From Myxococcota bacterium (lineage in GTDB: Bacteria > Myxococcota_A > UBA9160 > UBA4427), in the NCBI GenBank assembly GCA_963169575.1, contig CAUJGH010000461.1, forward strand, positions 1 through 33,635: a DNA stretch of 33,635 nt. The letters are read 5' to 3'. Made by a program: the position numbers and the translations under genes. Below the pieces are notes generated by a model. It was not told the DNA's origin. It saw only the letters and a list, made by a program, of their open reading frames with translations, and ran no database searches. This document shows positions 8,383 through 17,309 of this stretch, in pieces; positions within the stretch are counted from its first letter, which is position 1, and each line of letters opens with the position of its first letter.

Positions 8383-8466
8383 GTCGATCCTCCTCCCGCC
8401 GCACCGCTCCCCTCGCCGCGCTTCATCCCGCGCCCAGCCAGCGCCCCGTTCCGCGAAGGGAAACCG

Positions 8467-8931
8467 ATGGCCCGCACCCGCGTCTTCGTAAGCTTCGATC
8501 GAGAGCACGACGCCGATCTGGTCGCGCTGCTGCGCTCCCAGGCGAAGCGATCGGATTCGACCTTCGAGATCGTCCCGAACGCCGCCGGCGCTCCGCGCGA
8601 TGACGTCGGAAACGATGCCTCCTGCAACACAGCCAGCGACGCCGCGCGAGCGGCGATCCAATCCGCCGACGAAGTCGTCGTGATCTGCGGCGAGCATTCG
8701 TGCGACTCGAAGCGCATGGCCTCCGAGCTCGGCATCGCCCGCGAAGAATCGAAGCCGATCCTGCTCCTCTGGGGTCGCCGCGAGAAGATGTGCACCAAGC
8801 CCGAAGGCGCGACCGCCGCCGACGCGATGTACAGCTGGACGCGCGACGTCCTCGAGCGCCAGATCTCGTTCGTGCTGCAGAACGCGAAGCCCCGACCGAT
8901 CCCCGAGAACTGCAAGCGGATGCAGGGCTGA
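8467..8931 (+). CDS. TIR-like domain protein (MTH538 / Thoeris ThsB-like fold)
   Basis: RVFVSFDREHDADLVALLRSQAKRSDSTFEI...AAIQSADEVVVICGEHSCDSKRMASELGIAREESKPILLLWGRREKMCTKPEGATAADAMYSWTRDVL resembles the MTH538 TIR-like family. Confidence 0.83.
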   Translation: MARTRVFVSFDREHDADLVALLRSQAKRSDSTFEIVPNAAGAPRDDVGNDASCNTASDAARAAIQSADEVVVICGEHSCDSKRMASELGIAREESKPILLLWGRREKMCTKPEGATAADAMYSWTRDVLERQISFVLQNAKPRPIPENCKRMQG

Positions 8932-9153
8932 GGGGCGGATCCGGGATCCGGCGAGCAGCGCCGATTCGAGGCGCTTGCGCTCCCCCGTCGAGGGCTCGAC
9001 TCCAGTTCTTCATGTCCCCCTTCGCATCCAGAACCGACGCATGACCGATTCGTCCCGAATGGAGGGTCACTCCCGCGTCGAGTAGGCTGGGTCGCCTTCG
9101 CACGCGGCGCCTTTCCGGCGTTTCTCGCGCAGCGACTCTAAAGTGGCGATCCG

Positions 9154-10362
9154 ATGCGCTCGATTCTCGTTCGAACCCGCCCGCCGCTCTGGCTCCTGAT
9201 GCTGCTCGCGACGGCCAGCCCCGTCTCCCTGCTCCTCTTTATTCCGGCCCTTCCATCGATCGCGCATGCGCTCGGCGCCGGGCTGGGCGAAGTGCAATGG
9301 CTGATCACGGCGTTCCTGCTCTCGGTCGGATCCATGCAGCTGTTGATCGGCCCGCTGGCCGATCGGCTCGGGCGCCGCGCCATCGTGCTCGTCAGCCTGG
9401 TCTGCCTCGCCGCGATCAGCCTCTTCGCGATGACGGTCGAGGACATCCGTCTGATGATCGCGTGCCGGGTGATCCAGGCGGTCTGCTCGGCGGCCCTCAG
9501 CGTCGTCTCTCGAGCCGCGGTACAGGACGTGTTCGACGGCGTCGAAGCCGGCCAGGCGATGTCGCTGATCACCCTGTCCCTGCAAGTTCCGGCCTTCGCG
9601 GCTCCCGTGATCGGCGGGCTCCTCGTCCAGCATCTCGGCTGGCGCTCGTTGTTCGGGTTCATGGCGGCCTCGGCGATCGCCTTGTTCGGCCTCGCCTGTG
9701 TCTATCTGAGGGAGACGAAGTCCGCGGAGCTGCGGGAAGACGCGGCAGCAGGGCGAGCGTTCGAGGCGTACGGGCGCTTGATCGCCAACCCGCAGTTTTC
9801 CCGGAACGCGGCGATCCTCGCGCTCTGCGCCGGAGCCTCGATGACGTTCCTGACCGTGCTCCCGTCGGCGCTCAGCGATCTGTTCGGCAAGTCGGCCGAC
9901 GAGGTCGGGCTCTACGCATCGGCGAGCTCGGTGGCGTCGATCCTCGGCGCCTTGATCGCGGCCCGACTCGTGGTCCGTCTGGGCATGACGAAGCTGATGG
10001 CCGTCAGCCTTGCTGGGGTCTCGGCCTACCTCGCGGCGTATGTGTCGCTGCTCGCGATCGTTCCCCTGACGGTGATCAATCTGCTGCTGGCCCTGCTCGT
10101 CGTGTCGTTCTGCCAGTCGATCGTGGTCTCGATGGGCTTCGCAGAGGCGCTGAGCGCCGACGATCGATTGCGGGGGACGGCTTCCGGCTTCGCCGGCGCG
10201 CTCGCATCCATCGCTTCGGCCTCGTTCGCCGCGCTCGGCGCGATGTCGTATGCGGCAGGTCCCGTGCGGCCCCTGCTGATCGTCTTTGCCTGCTTCGTTC
10301 TCGCGCTAGTCGTTCTCGCCGTTCATGCCGCCCGCCCTCATCGGGATCGGGATGCGAACTGA
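9154..10362 (+). CDS. MFS transporter (Bcr/CflA-like drug efflux)
   Basis: Multiple TM segments; GPLADRLGRRAIVLVSL motif after the second TM helix; Bcr/CflA-like N-terminus FIPALPSIAHALGAGLGEVQWLITAFLLSVGSMQLLIGPLADRLGRR. Confidence 0.9.
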   Translation: MRSILVRTRPPLWLLMLLATASPVSLLLFIPALPSIAHALGAGLGEVQWLITAFLLSVGSMQLLIGPLADRLGRRAIVLVSLVCLAAISLFAMTVEDIRLMIACRVIQAVCSAALSVVSRAAVQDVFDGVEAGQAMSLITLSLQVPAFAAPVIGGLLVQHLGWRSLFGFMAASAIALFGLACVYLRETKSAELREDAAAGRAFEAYGRLIANPQFSRNAAILALCAGASMTFLTVLPSALSDLFGKSADEVGLYASASSVASILGALIAARLVVRLGMTKLMAVSLAGVSAYLAAYVSLLAIVPLTVINLLLALLVVSFCQSIVVSMGFAEALSADDRLRGTASGFAGALASIASASFAALGAMSYAAGPVRPLLIVFACFVLALVVLAVHAARPHRDRDAN

Positions 10363-11781
10363 TACGGCGGCTCCGTCCGGCCGACCGATGGGGCCGCGAA
10401 TCTGGAGCTTGATCCCGTCGGGATCCTGCAGCTCGACGACATTCTCCTCGAAGCGCTCGACCACGCCTTCGATCCCGAGCGCCCTAAGCGTCTTCGCGAC
10501 GGCCTTGCGCTCGAAGCCGACGACCTCGACGGCGAAATACGCTTCCGAAGAGCCGGTCTCGAGCGTCACCCGGGCCGGACCTGCCCGGAATGCGCGGGCC
10601 CGCCCGTCCGCGTCCGGGTCGGCGAGCAGCTCGCGGTAATAGTCGGCAGACGCTTCGAGATCCTTCGCCTCGAGCGCGACGTGCGCGATCCGGATCGTCT
10701 GGAATACGGCCGGACCGTGGATCGCGTCGAGCTCCTCGGCCGGGACGGCGTGGGCGAGTGCATCGAGGCGCTCCCAATAACCCTCCGGATCGGCATCGAT
10801 CTGGAGCAGGTTTCCGGCCGGGTCGCGCGCCCAGAAATCGGTCGCGATCTCGTAGCTCGCGAGCCGCTCGTATTCCCGATTCAGCGGCGCCAGCTTTCGC
10901 GCCATCTCCCCGGGTGAAATTCCGCCGAAATTGAAGCAGGGATGATCGAAACCCGGCGGGCCGTTTTCCGGCGATGCCAGCGAGATCGCGAGATAGCTGG
11001 CGCCCATGTGGACCCAATAATGCGGGCTCGGGACCGAGGTCGGATGGGCGACGATCGGCTGGGGCGGCTTCTTCGCCGCCGGCCCGAAGAGCTTCGCGTA
11101 GAACTCGCCCGATCTCTGCATGTCCGAGACGCGGATCGCGAGATGGTCGACACCGACGACGTGGGCCGGCTCCGCGCCGGTCGCGGCCCGGGCCGGCGCC
11201 GGCGACGGATGCCGATCGTCGACCCGGCGGAAGCCGTCCCGATTGGGCATGCGGACTCCGGCCAGGCGCTTCGCATCCAGCACGGCGTCCTGATCGACGA
11301 TCCCGTTCAGGGCGAGGATCCAGGCACTGACGGCGTAGACCTCGTCGTCGCTCAGCAGCCCAGGCGCCGGATACGGCATCGCCCGGCGAACGTAATCGAA
11401 GAGCGTCGTCGCGTACGGCCAGTAGCTCCCGACGGTCTTCACGGGCCTCGACGTCGCGAGCGTGTCGCGGCCGCCGACGAGCGCATCGTTCGTGCCGCTG
11501 CTTCCGTCGAGTCCGTGACAGGCGGCGCAGTGCTCGCGATAGATCGACTCGCCCCGACGAGCCGACCCGCTGCCCGGCGGCAGCCCGGTCCCGTCCGGGA
11601 GGATGACGGGCGGGCCGAGCGCGGCGGGGTCGAGCCGTGCTCCGAGGTCGGGCGAGCCGCCGCCCAGCAGCGCGAGGGCGAGCGCGCCGATCGCCGCGCG
11701 CAGCGCGAGACGGACCGTCGGGCGCGGGCGAGGACGAAGGCGATGCGAGAGGGCCGGTCGCTGGCGCTCAGGCTTCGACAT
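10306..11781 (-). CDS. SoxD-like c-type cytochrome with C-terminal tandem VOC (glyoxalase/bleomycin-resistance) domains
   Basis: Haem motif CAACH and SoxD-like KTVGSYWPYATTLFDYVRRAMP...DEVYAVSAWILALNGIVDQDAVLDAKRLAGVRMPNRDGF, followed in the same frame by VVGVDHLAIRVSDMQRSGEFYAKLF (VOC1) and IRIAHVALEAKDLEASADYYRELL (VOC2). Overlaps the soxC-like gene end by 14 bp. Confidence 0.87.
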   Translation of the reverse strand: MSKPERQRPALSHRLRPRPRPTVRLALRAAIGALALALLGGGSPDLGARLDPAALGPPVILPDGTGLPPGSGSARRGESIYREHCAACHGLDGSSGTNDALVGGRDTLATSRPVKTVGSYWPYATTLFDYVRRAMPYPAPGLLSDDEVYAVSAWILALNGIVDQDAVLDAKRLAGVRMPNRDGFRRVDDRHPSPAPARAATGAEPAHVVGVDHLAIRVSDMQRSGEFYAKLFGPAAKKPPQPIVAHPTSVPSPHYWVHMGASYLAISLASPENGPPGFDHPCFNFGGISPGEMARKLAPLNREYERLASYEIATDFWARDPAGNLLQIDADPEGYWERLDALAHAVPAEELDAIHGPAVFQTIRIAHVALEAKDLEASADYYRELLADPDADGRARAFRAGPARVTLETGSSEAYFAVEVVGFERKAVAKTLRALGIEGVVERFEENVVELQDPDGIKLQIRGPIGRPDGAAVSVRIPIPMRAGGMNGEND

Positions 11782-13012
11782 ACGTGTTTCCCACCTTCCC
11801 CGAGCGCGAAATCCGCCAGGCCTGGATCGCGTTGCAGTGATAGTTGAAGCTCGGGCCGTGCTCCGCGAGCCACGCGGGTCGCGACGGCTGAACCCGACCG
11901 GCGGAATCCGTCGCCCGGCTGAGAATCACGGATTCCTGCCCCTGCCATTCCCAGTCGAATCGGAAGCGGGTCAGGAAGCGATCGAGGACGACGCCGTCGA
12001 GCTGCGCGCTGCGCCAGCTCCGGCCGCCGTCGACCGAGACCTCGACCCCGCGGATCGCCCCAGCGCCGCTCCAGGCGAGTCCCTTGATCGCGTACCAGCC
12101 GGGCCCCGCCATCGCGAGGCCGGCCGCCGGATGCGTGATCACGGACTTGACGCCCATCGCGAAGCTGAACTGGTCCGCGATGCCGTCGGGCCGCAGATCG
12201 GTGTACTTCGACGTCTCCTCGCGCGTCATGGCCGGCTCGGACGTGAGCGTGATCTCGCGCAGCCACTTGACCTGGATGTTGCCCTCCCAGCCCGGGAGAA
12301 GGAGGCGCAGCGGATAGCCGTTCTCCGGTCGCAGTCTCTCCCCGTTCTGGTAGAGCGCGATCATGCCGTCGTTCATCGCCTTCGCGAGGGGAACGCTGCG
12401 ATTCATGCGACCGGCGTCGGCGCCTTCGCAGACGAGCCATCGCGCGCCGGGCGCGAGCCCGGCTTCGCCGAGGAGCGTGCGCAGCGGAATTCCCGTCCAT
12501 TCGCTTCCGGAGACGAGTCCATGGATCTCGCCGCAGGTCTGTTCGACGGCGACGGGGGCGACCAGCGCGGCGCTGTTGCCCGAACACTCGAGGAAATGCT
12601 GCCGCGAGACGAGCGGGTAGCGCTTCAGATCGTCGACCCGGAAGGAGAGAGGCCGGTTCACCCGACCGCGGATCACGAGGCGGTGGGCGGAGGGATCGAT
12701 CTCGGGGACACCGCTGTGATGTCGCTCGAAGTGGAGCGAGGTAGGCGTGATCGTTCCTTCGAGCTGCTCGAGCGGAGTCCGCGAGGCGCCACTCGCTGGC
12801 GCACCCGGCATGGACACGAACCCGACACGACTGACGGCGGCTTCGAACGGTGATGGCGCCCCGTATCGGCTCGGCGGCGCACCGGGCGCTCGCGGCGCGG
12901 CGGCGCCGCCGGCCGGCCGCGCCCCGCTCGCCATCGCCGCCGGGGCCCCGATGGTCGCCGTGGTCAATGCGACCGTCGCCTGAAGAAAACGGCGGCGGGT
13001 CGTCGCGCTCAT
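11768..13012 (-). CDS. soxC: SoxC-like molybdopterin sulfite dehydrogenase, TAT signal
   Basis: TTRRRFLQATVALTTATI twin-arginine signal; HFLECSGNS Mo-ligand Cys motif; HGLVSGSEWTGIPLRTLL; YPLRLLLPGWEGNIQVKWLREI; NYHCNAIQAWRI. Confidence 0.9.
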   Translation of the reverse strand: MSATTRRRFLQATVALTTATIGAPAAMASGARPAGGAAAPRAPGAPPSRYGAPSPFEAAVSRVGFVSMPGAPASGASRTPLEQLEGTITPTSLHFERHHSGVPEIDPSAHRLVIRGRVNRPLSFRVDDLKRYPLVSRQHFLECSGNSAALVAPVAVEQTCGEIHGLVSGSEWTGIPLRTLLGEAGLAPGARWLVCEGADAGRMNRSVPLAKAMNDGMIALYQNGERLRPENGYPLRLLLPGWEGNIQVKWLREITLTSEPAMTREETSKYTDLRPDGIADQFSFAMGVKSVITHPAAGLAMAGPGWYAIKGLAWSGAGAIRGVEVSVDGGRSWRSAQLDGVVLDRFLTRFRFDWEWQGQESVILSRATDSAGRVQPSRPAWLAEHGPSFNYHCNAIQAWRISRSGKVGNTYVEA

Positions 13013-13198
13013 GATTGCTCCCCCGTCCGCCTTCGAGCGATCTCGGTCGGGCCCGCGATGCGAGCCGAGCCGACGCGATCTCGAGCGCGGCATTCCCTGA
13101 CGGCAAAGCAGGATAGGAGCCGACGGGTGGGCTGCATCGATGGGGTCCTCGAAGCCGAATGGCCGGCGGGCCGACGGTCGAGGCGATCCTACTCAATT

Positions 13199-13235
13199 TT
13201 TCTACTTTCGAGTAGAAATTCTACGTTGGCGTAGA
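13199..13235. promoter_or_regulatory. Two tandem CTAC-N6-GTAG palindromes upstream of TetR (candidate autoregulatory operators)
   Basis: TTTCTAC-TTTCGA-GTAGAAA (13199-13218) and TCTACG-TTGG-CGTAGA (13220-13235), 19 bp centre to centre, ending 12 bp before the ATG at 13248. Confidence 0.75.
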
Positions 13236-13247
13236 TAGTCTAGGGCC

Positions 13248-13910
13248 ATGCCCGATCTCGACCCCCTCTCGAACCCGAAGACCGCACGCTGGGAGCGTCG
13301 GCGGCTCGAGATCCTCGCCGTCGCCGAGGCAGTCTTTGGCGAGAACGGCCTGGCCGGCGCCCGGCTCGAAGAGGTCGCCCGCCGGCTCGGGATGCGCCGG
13401 CCCTCGCTCCTCTACTACTTCGCCGACAAGGACGCGCTCTACGACGCGGTCTTCGCCGACATTCTCGACGCGCTCCGCTCGCGCATCGAGGCGGCGCGCT
13501 CGGCCGACGATCCGATGGCGCGCATGGAGGCGATCGCCTCCGCCTGGGTCGACTTCCTGAGCCGGCGTCCCTGGGCGGCCCGCATCCTGCTGCGCCAGAT
13601 CGCGGACGAGCTGCCCCCCCGCAGCAGCAGCGTGCAGACGCGCTCGGAGCAGATCCTCGCGTCGGTGCGCGAAGAGATCGAAGAAGGCGTCGAGCTCGGG
13701 CTCTTCAAGCCGATCGACGCGGGCGTCTTCGCGACGGCGATCGCCGGCACCTCGATGTTCTGGGTCACGGCGCAGCCCGTCGTCGAACGATCGCTCGGCT
13801 TCGATCCCCTCGCGCCCGAATCGCTCGAACGCTTCCGAGAGGTGCTCGTGCTCCTCACGCGTCAGATGCTGGGCGCCGGCGACGGCCATTCCGAAAGGAG
13901 TCGATCATGA
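13248..13910 (+). CDS. TetR/AcrR family transcriptional regulator
   Basis: RRLEILAVAEAVFGENGLAGARLEEVARRLGMRRPSLLYYFADKDALYDAVFADIL HTH. Confidence 0.93.
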   Translation: MPDLDPLSNPKTARWERRRLEILAVAEAVFGENGLAGARLEEVARRLGMRRPSLLYYFADKDALYDAVFADILDALRSRIEAARSADDPMARMEAIASAWVDFLSRRPWAARILLRQIADELPPRSSSVQTRSEQILASVREEIEEGVELGLFKPIDAGVFATAIAGTSMFWVTAQPVVERSLGFDPLAPESLERFREVLVLLTRQMLGAGDGHSERSRS

Positions 13911-14776
13911 CCATCGAATTCGCTCCGCTCTGCGACGCGCTCGGCGCCGAGGTCCGTGGCCTCGACCTGAAGCGCCTCGACGACGCCGATCGCGCGCGAC
14001 TCGCAAAGGCCCTGCCCGAGAACGGCGTGCTGCTCGCCCGGGGTCTCGACCTCACGCCCGAAGATCACGTGACACTCACGCGTGTCTTCGGCGATCCCGA
14101 CATCCACCCGATCGAGGCAATCCGGCTCGAGGGCCACCCCGAGGTCATCGTGCTCGCCGCCGGCCGCTTCGATCAGATCCGCGAAGGCGACCCGGGCGCG
14201 GAGGATCTCGTCGGCCAGATCTCCTGGCATTCGGATCTGACCTATACCGCGTTCCCGAGCCGCGGCGCGCTGCTCTACGCCCGCACGATCCCGCCCGAAG
14301 GCGGCCAGACGGGCTTCATCGATCTCGCGAACGTCTACGACGCTCTCCCCGACGGGCTGAAGCAGCGGATCGAGGGCCTCGAGGTCGTCCACAGCCTCGG
14401 CCCCCTCCAGCAGGCGATCCACCAGGCCGCCTCGACGGACTACGCCCGCGATCCGGCGACCGTCCCGGACTTCGAGCCGGTCGTCCATCCGCTCGTGCAT
14501 CGCCATCCCGAGACCGGCCGCCGCGTGCTCGACATCAGCCCCGCCTTCGCGCAGTCGATCGTCGGCCTCGAGGAAGACGAGAGCGCAGAGCTCCTGCGTG
14601 AGCTGCGCGAGTTCGCGACGCAGCGGCGCTTCAGCTATTTCCATCCCTGGCAGGTCGGCGACCTGATCATCTGGGACAACTGGCGCACGATGCACGTCGC
14701 CACCGGTCACAAGCGTCGCCATCGCCGCGTCATGCACCGCACGACGCTGCGCGGCGGGGTGGCGCTCAGCGCCTGA
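13907..14776 (+). CDS. TauD/TfdA family Fe(II)/2-oxoglutarate dioxygenase
   Basis: ISWHSDLTYTAFPSRGALLYA (HxD), DLIIWDNWRTMHVATG (distal H), distal Arg region RRVMHRTTLRG; ATGA overlap with TetR. Confidence 0.93.
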   Translation: MTIEFAPLCDALGAEVRGLDLKRLDDADRARLAKALPENGVLLARGLDLTPEDHVTLTRVFGDPDIHPIEAIRLEGHPEVIVLAAGRFDQIREGDPGAEDLVGQISWHSDLTYTAFPSRGALLYARTIPPEGGQTGFIDLANVYDALPDGLKQRIEGLEVVHSLGPLQQAIHQAASTDYARDPATVPDFEPVVHPLVHRHPETGRRVLDISPAFAQSIVGLEEDESAELLRELREFATQRRFSYFHPWQVGDLIIWDNWRTMHVATGHKRRHRRVMHRTTLRGGVALSA

Positions 14777-14839
14777 AGAGACCCCTGCGCGCACGGGTGC
14801 CCCCGCATTCGACGCGACCTTCTGCGCGCCACATGCAGC

Positions 14840-16078
14840 TCATGCCTTCGTTTCGGAGTCGATCACGATCGGCAGGGATTGCAGGCGGCGGATCCCCATG
14901 CTCGGCTTGTGCCTCAGCGCTGCGGGATCGCAAGCGAGCGCGATCCGATCGGCGTGCGCTCGCAGCGCCTGCAGGGCGACGCGCGTCTCCATCCGGGCGA
15001 GCGCCGCGCCCAGACAGAAATGCTTGCCCAGCCCGAAGCCGAGATGGGTCTTGATGTTCGGGCGATCGAGTTCGAAGCGCTCCGCTCGGGGAAACTGGAA
15101 CTCGTCCCGGTTCGCGGATCCCCAGAGCAGGGCGACCGTGCTGCCTTCGGGCAGGGAGACGCCCGCGAGCTCCGTATCGCAGGTCGTCCGGCGGAGATTT
15201 CCGATCGCCGGACCGTCGAGGCGGATGCACTCCTCGATGAACGCCGTGACGATCTCGGGCTCTCCTCGCATCCTCGCCCAGAGGGCGGACTGCTGCGTCG
15301 CGTGATGGATCGCTGCCGAGATGAGACCGACCGTCGTCTCGACTCCGCCCACGACGAGCTGGAACAGGATCGCCACCGCCGCCCATCGCTCGAGACCCTC
15401 ATCTCCTCGCTCGGCTGCCTGAACCGAGCGAGCGAGATCGCCGATCACGTCGTCCTTCGGATGCGACGAAGCCGCGTCGAAGCAGCGCTCGAGATAGCCG
15501 TGGAAGCGGTTCGTCTGCTCCATGTCCTCGGCGAGCTCCTTTGCGTTGGCAAGCCCGCCGGCCATCCGGAGCGCATGATCGGTCCAGCACTGGATCTGCG
15601 CCTGATCGTCGAGCGGGAGTCCGATCAGCCGCGTCGTCAGCTCGAGGGGAAGCGGAATCGCGAGAGACTCGACGACGTCGAACCGATCGAGCCCCGCGAC
15701 GCGGCCGACGCAGCGCCGGGCGATTTCCGAGGCGAGCTGGGACATCCGCTCCATCCGCGAAGGGGAGAAAGTCCGCCCGACGACACGGCGATGGCTCGCA
15801 TGCACCGCCCCATCGGCGACGCCGAGGACGCGGGCCTGCGGCTGGTCGACCAGCTCGGTCTTCAGCAATCGCGCGCGCCCCGCCTCGTCGCGCTGCACGA
15901 TTCCGCGCAGCTCCGAAGAGTAGGTCTGCGCATCCCGGCTCACCCGGAGCACGTCCGCGTAGCGACTCACGAGGAAGTATCCGGCCTCGGGCACCGCGTG
16001 GACCGGCGATTCCCGCCGAAGCCATGCCCAGAGCGGATGGGGATTCTCGACGACGTCCGGATCGACCGGATTCCACAT
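14840..16078 (-). CDS. Cytochrome P450
   Basis: FGLGKHFCLGAALARMETRVAL haem-Cys signature; I-helix VVGGVETTVG; N-terminal VENPHPLWAWLRRESPVHAVPEAGYFLVSRYADVL. Confidence 0.96.
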   Translation of the reverse strand: MWNPVDPDVVENPHPLWAWLRRESPVHAVPEAGYFLVSRYADVLRVSRDAQTYSSELRGIVQRDEAGRARLLKTELVDQPQARVLGVADGAVHASHRRVVGRTFSPSRMERMSQLASEIARRCVGRVAGLDRFDVVESLAIPLPLELTTRLIGLPLDDQAQIQCWTDHALRMAGGLANAKELAEDMEQTNRFHGYLERCFDAASSHPKDDVIGDLARSVQAAERGDEGLERWAAVAILFQLVVGGVETTVGLISAAIHHATQQSALWARMRGEPEIVTAFIEECIRLDGPAIGNLRRTTCDTELAGVSLPEGSTVALLWGSANRDEFQFPRAERFELDRPNIKTHLGFGLGKHFCLGAALARMETRVALQALRAHADRIALACDPAALRHKPSMGIRRLQSLPIVIDSETKA

Positions 16079-16177
16079 GGCGGGCGTCCCTTCGTCGGAG
16101 AAGGTCGCCGACGGATTCCGCGCGCCCCATCGGCGGATCTGCCAATCCCGGCCGTCGAAACCGACAGCCGCGCGCGG

Positions 16178-17185
16178 TCAGCCCGCCCTTCTCCCGTTCG
16201 GCAGGGTCGCATGCAGGGCGAACTGCTTGCGATAGGCCGAGGGCGTGAGTCCCGTCTCGCGCTTGAAGACACGGCGGAAGAACGCGACGTCGTCGTAGCC
16301 CACGTTGCGACCGATCTCCTCGACTCCGGCATCGGCCTGCTCGAGATCGTGGCGAGCAGCGCGAATCCGGAGCTTCTGGAGATATTCGACGGGGCGCAGG
16401 CCAGTCGCGGATCCGAATCGCCGGATGAAGTTGCGAGGACTCATGCCCAGCCGCTGAGCGAGCGCGTCGAACCGAATCGATTCTCGACAATGGGCATGAA
16501 TCCACTCTTCGGCACGAGCGATCGCTGCATCGGCATGAGCGCTACCGATCGGGAGGACCGAAAAGCCCGCCTGACAGGCGCGCGGCATGTCGACGACGAG
16601 CGAGCGCGCGCACTCGAGCGCGACCTCACGACCGCAGAGCTTCTCGACGAGGAAGAGGGCCAGGTCGATCGACGCGTGGACTCCTCCCCCGCAGCAGATG
16701 CCTCCGTCTTCCGTCACGAGCTGCTCCGGCTGCCAGAGAACCCGAGGGAATCGGATGCGATAGTCGGCGGCCAGACCCCAATGCGTCGTCGCGCGGCGGC
16801 CATCGAGGATCTCCGAGGCCGCCAGCAGCGCGACCCCCGAACACACGCCTGCGACGCGACTTCCGCGCCGATGCGCGTCCCGGATGAAGGGGATCAGCTC
16901 GGCATTCACCGCCAGCGCAGACGCCGGGTCCAGCCCGATCGACGGAACGAAGACCAGGTCGGTCTCGCCGACGTCCTCGAGCGCTTCGTCGGGCAGGATC
17001 GTGTAGGGGGCGTCGGGCCGAACCGGTCTTCGGCCGGGCGTTGCGGTCCGCACGCGGAAACGCGGGCTCTCGGGCTTCCCCTGAAGGGCGTTCCAGAGCC
17101 TTCCCGCGTCCCGGAAGACCTCGAGCGGGCCCAGCGCGGTCGAGGCATGACCGCCATCTGTCAGGAGTACGGTGACGTCGAGCAT
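16178..17185 (-). CDS. GlxA-type AraC family regulator (DJ-1/PfpI + HTH_AraC)
   Basis: MLDVTVLLTDGGHASTALGPLEVFRDAG...RVAGVCSGVALLAASEILDGRRATTHWG...RLGMSPRNFIRRFGSATGLRPVEYLQKLRIRAARHDLE...VGYDDVAFFRRVFKRETGLTPSAYRKQF. Confidence 0.94.
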   Translation of the reverse strand: MLDVTVLLTDGGHASTALGPLEVFRDAGRLWNALQGKPESPRFRVRTATPGRRPVRPDAPYTILPDEALEDVGETDLVFVPSIGLDPASALAVNAELIPFIRDAHRRGSRVAGVCSGVALLAASEILDGRRATTHWGLAADYRIRFPRVLWQPEQLVTEDGGICCGGGVHASIDLALFLVEKLCGREVALECARSLVVDMPRACQAGFSVLPIGSAHADAAIARAEEWIHAHCRESIRFDALAQRLGMSPRNFIRRFGSATGLRPVEYLQKLRIRAARHDLEQADAGVEEIGRNVGYDDVAFFRRVFKRETGLTPSAYRKQFALHATLPNGRRAG

Positions 17186-17268
17186 CGAACCTCTGGCAGG
17201 ATGCTCCCTGACCAATGTCCATCTCGCCAGTGTGCCCCTACCCGATCCCGCGACAGAATGGGTCCCAT

Positions 17269-17290
17269 GTCCGGAGGATCCGCTCCGGAC
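17269..17290. repeat. Perfect inverted repeat in the DUF4242 5' leader
   Basis: GTCCGGAG-GATCCG-CTCCGGAC (8-bp arms, 6-nt spacer), 19 bp upstream of the ATG at 17310. Confidence 0.55.
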
Positions 17291-17309
17291 GCCGACGAGG
17301 AGACGACCC

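Noticed and set aside
8027-8931. Complete Thoeris or other known defence operon
   Set aside because: Only a single TIR-like gene is present; no ThsA or other effector nearby, and an RRM protein is not an established partner.
9067-9633. 188-aa minus-strand ORF
   Set aside because: Antisense to the MFS transporter, highly charged and lacking protein-like hydrophobic pattern.
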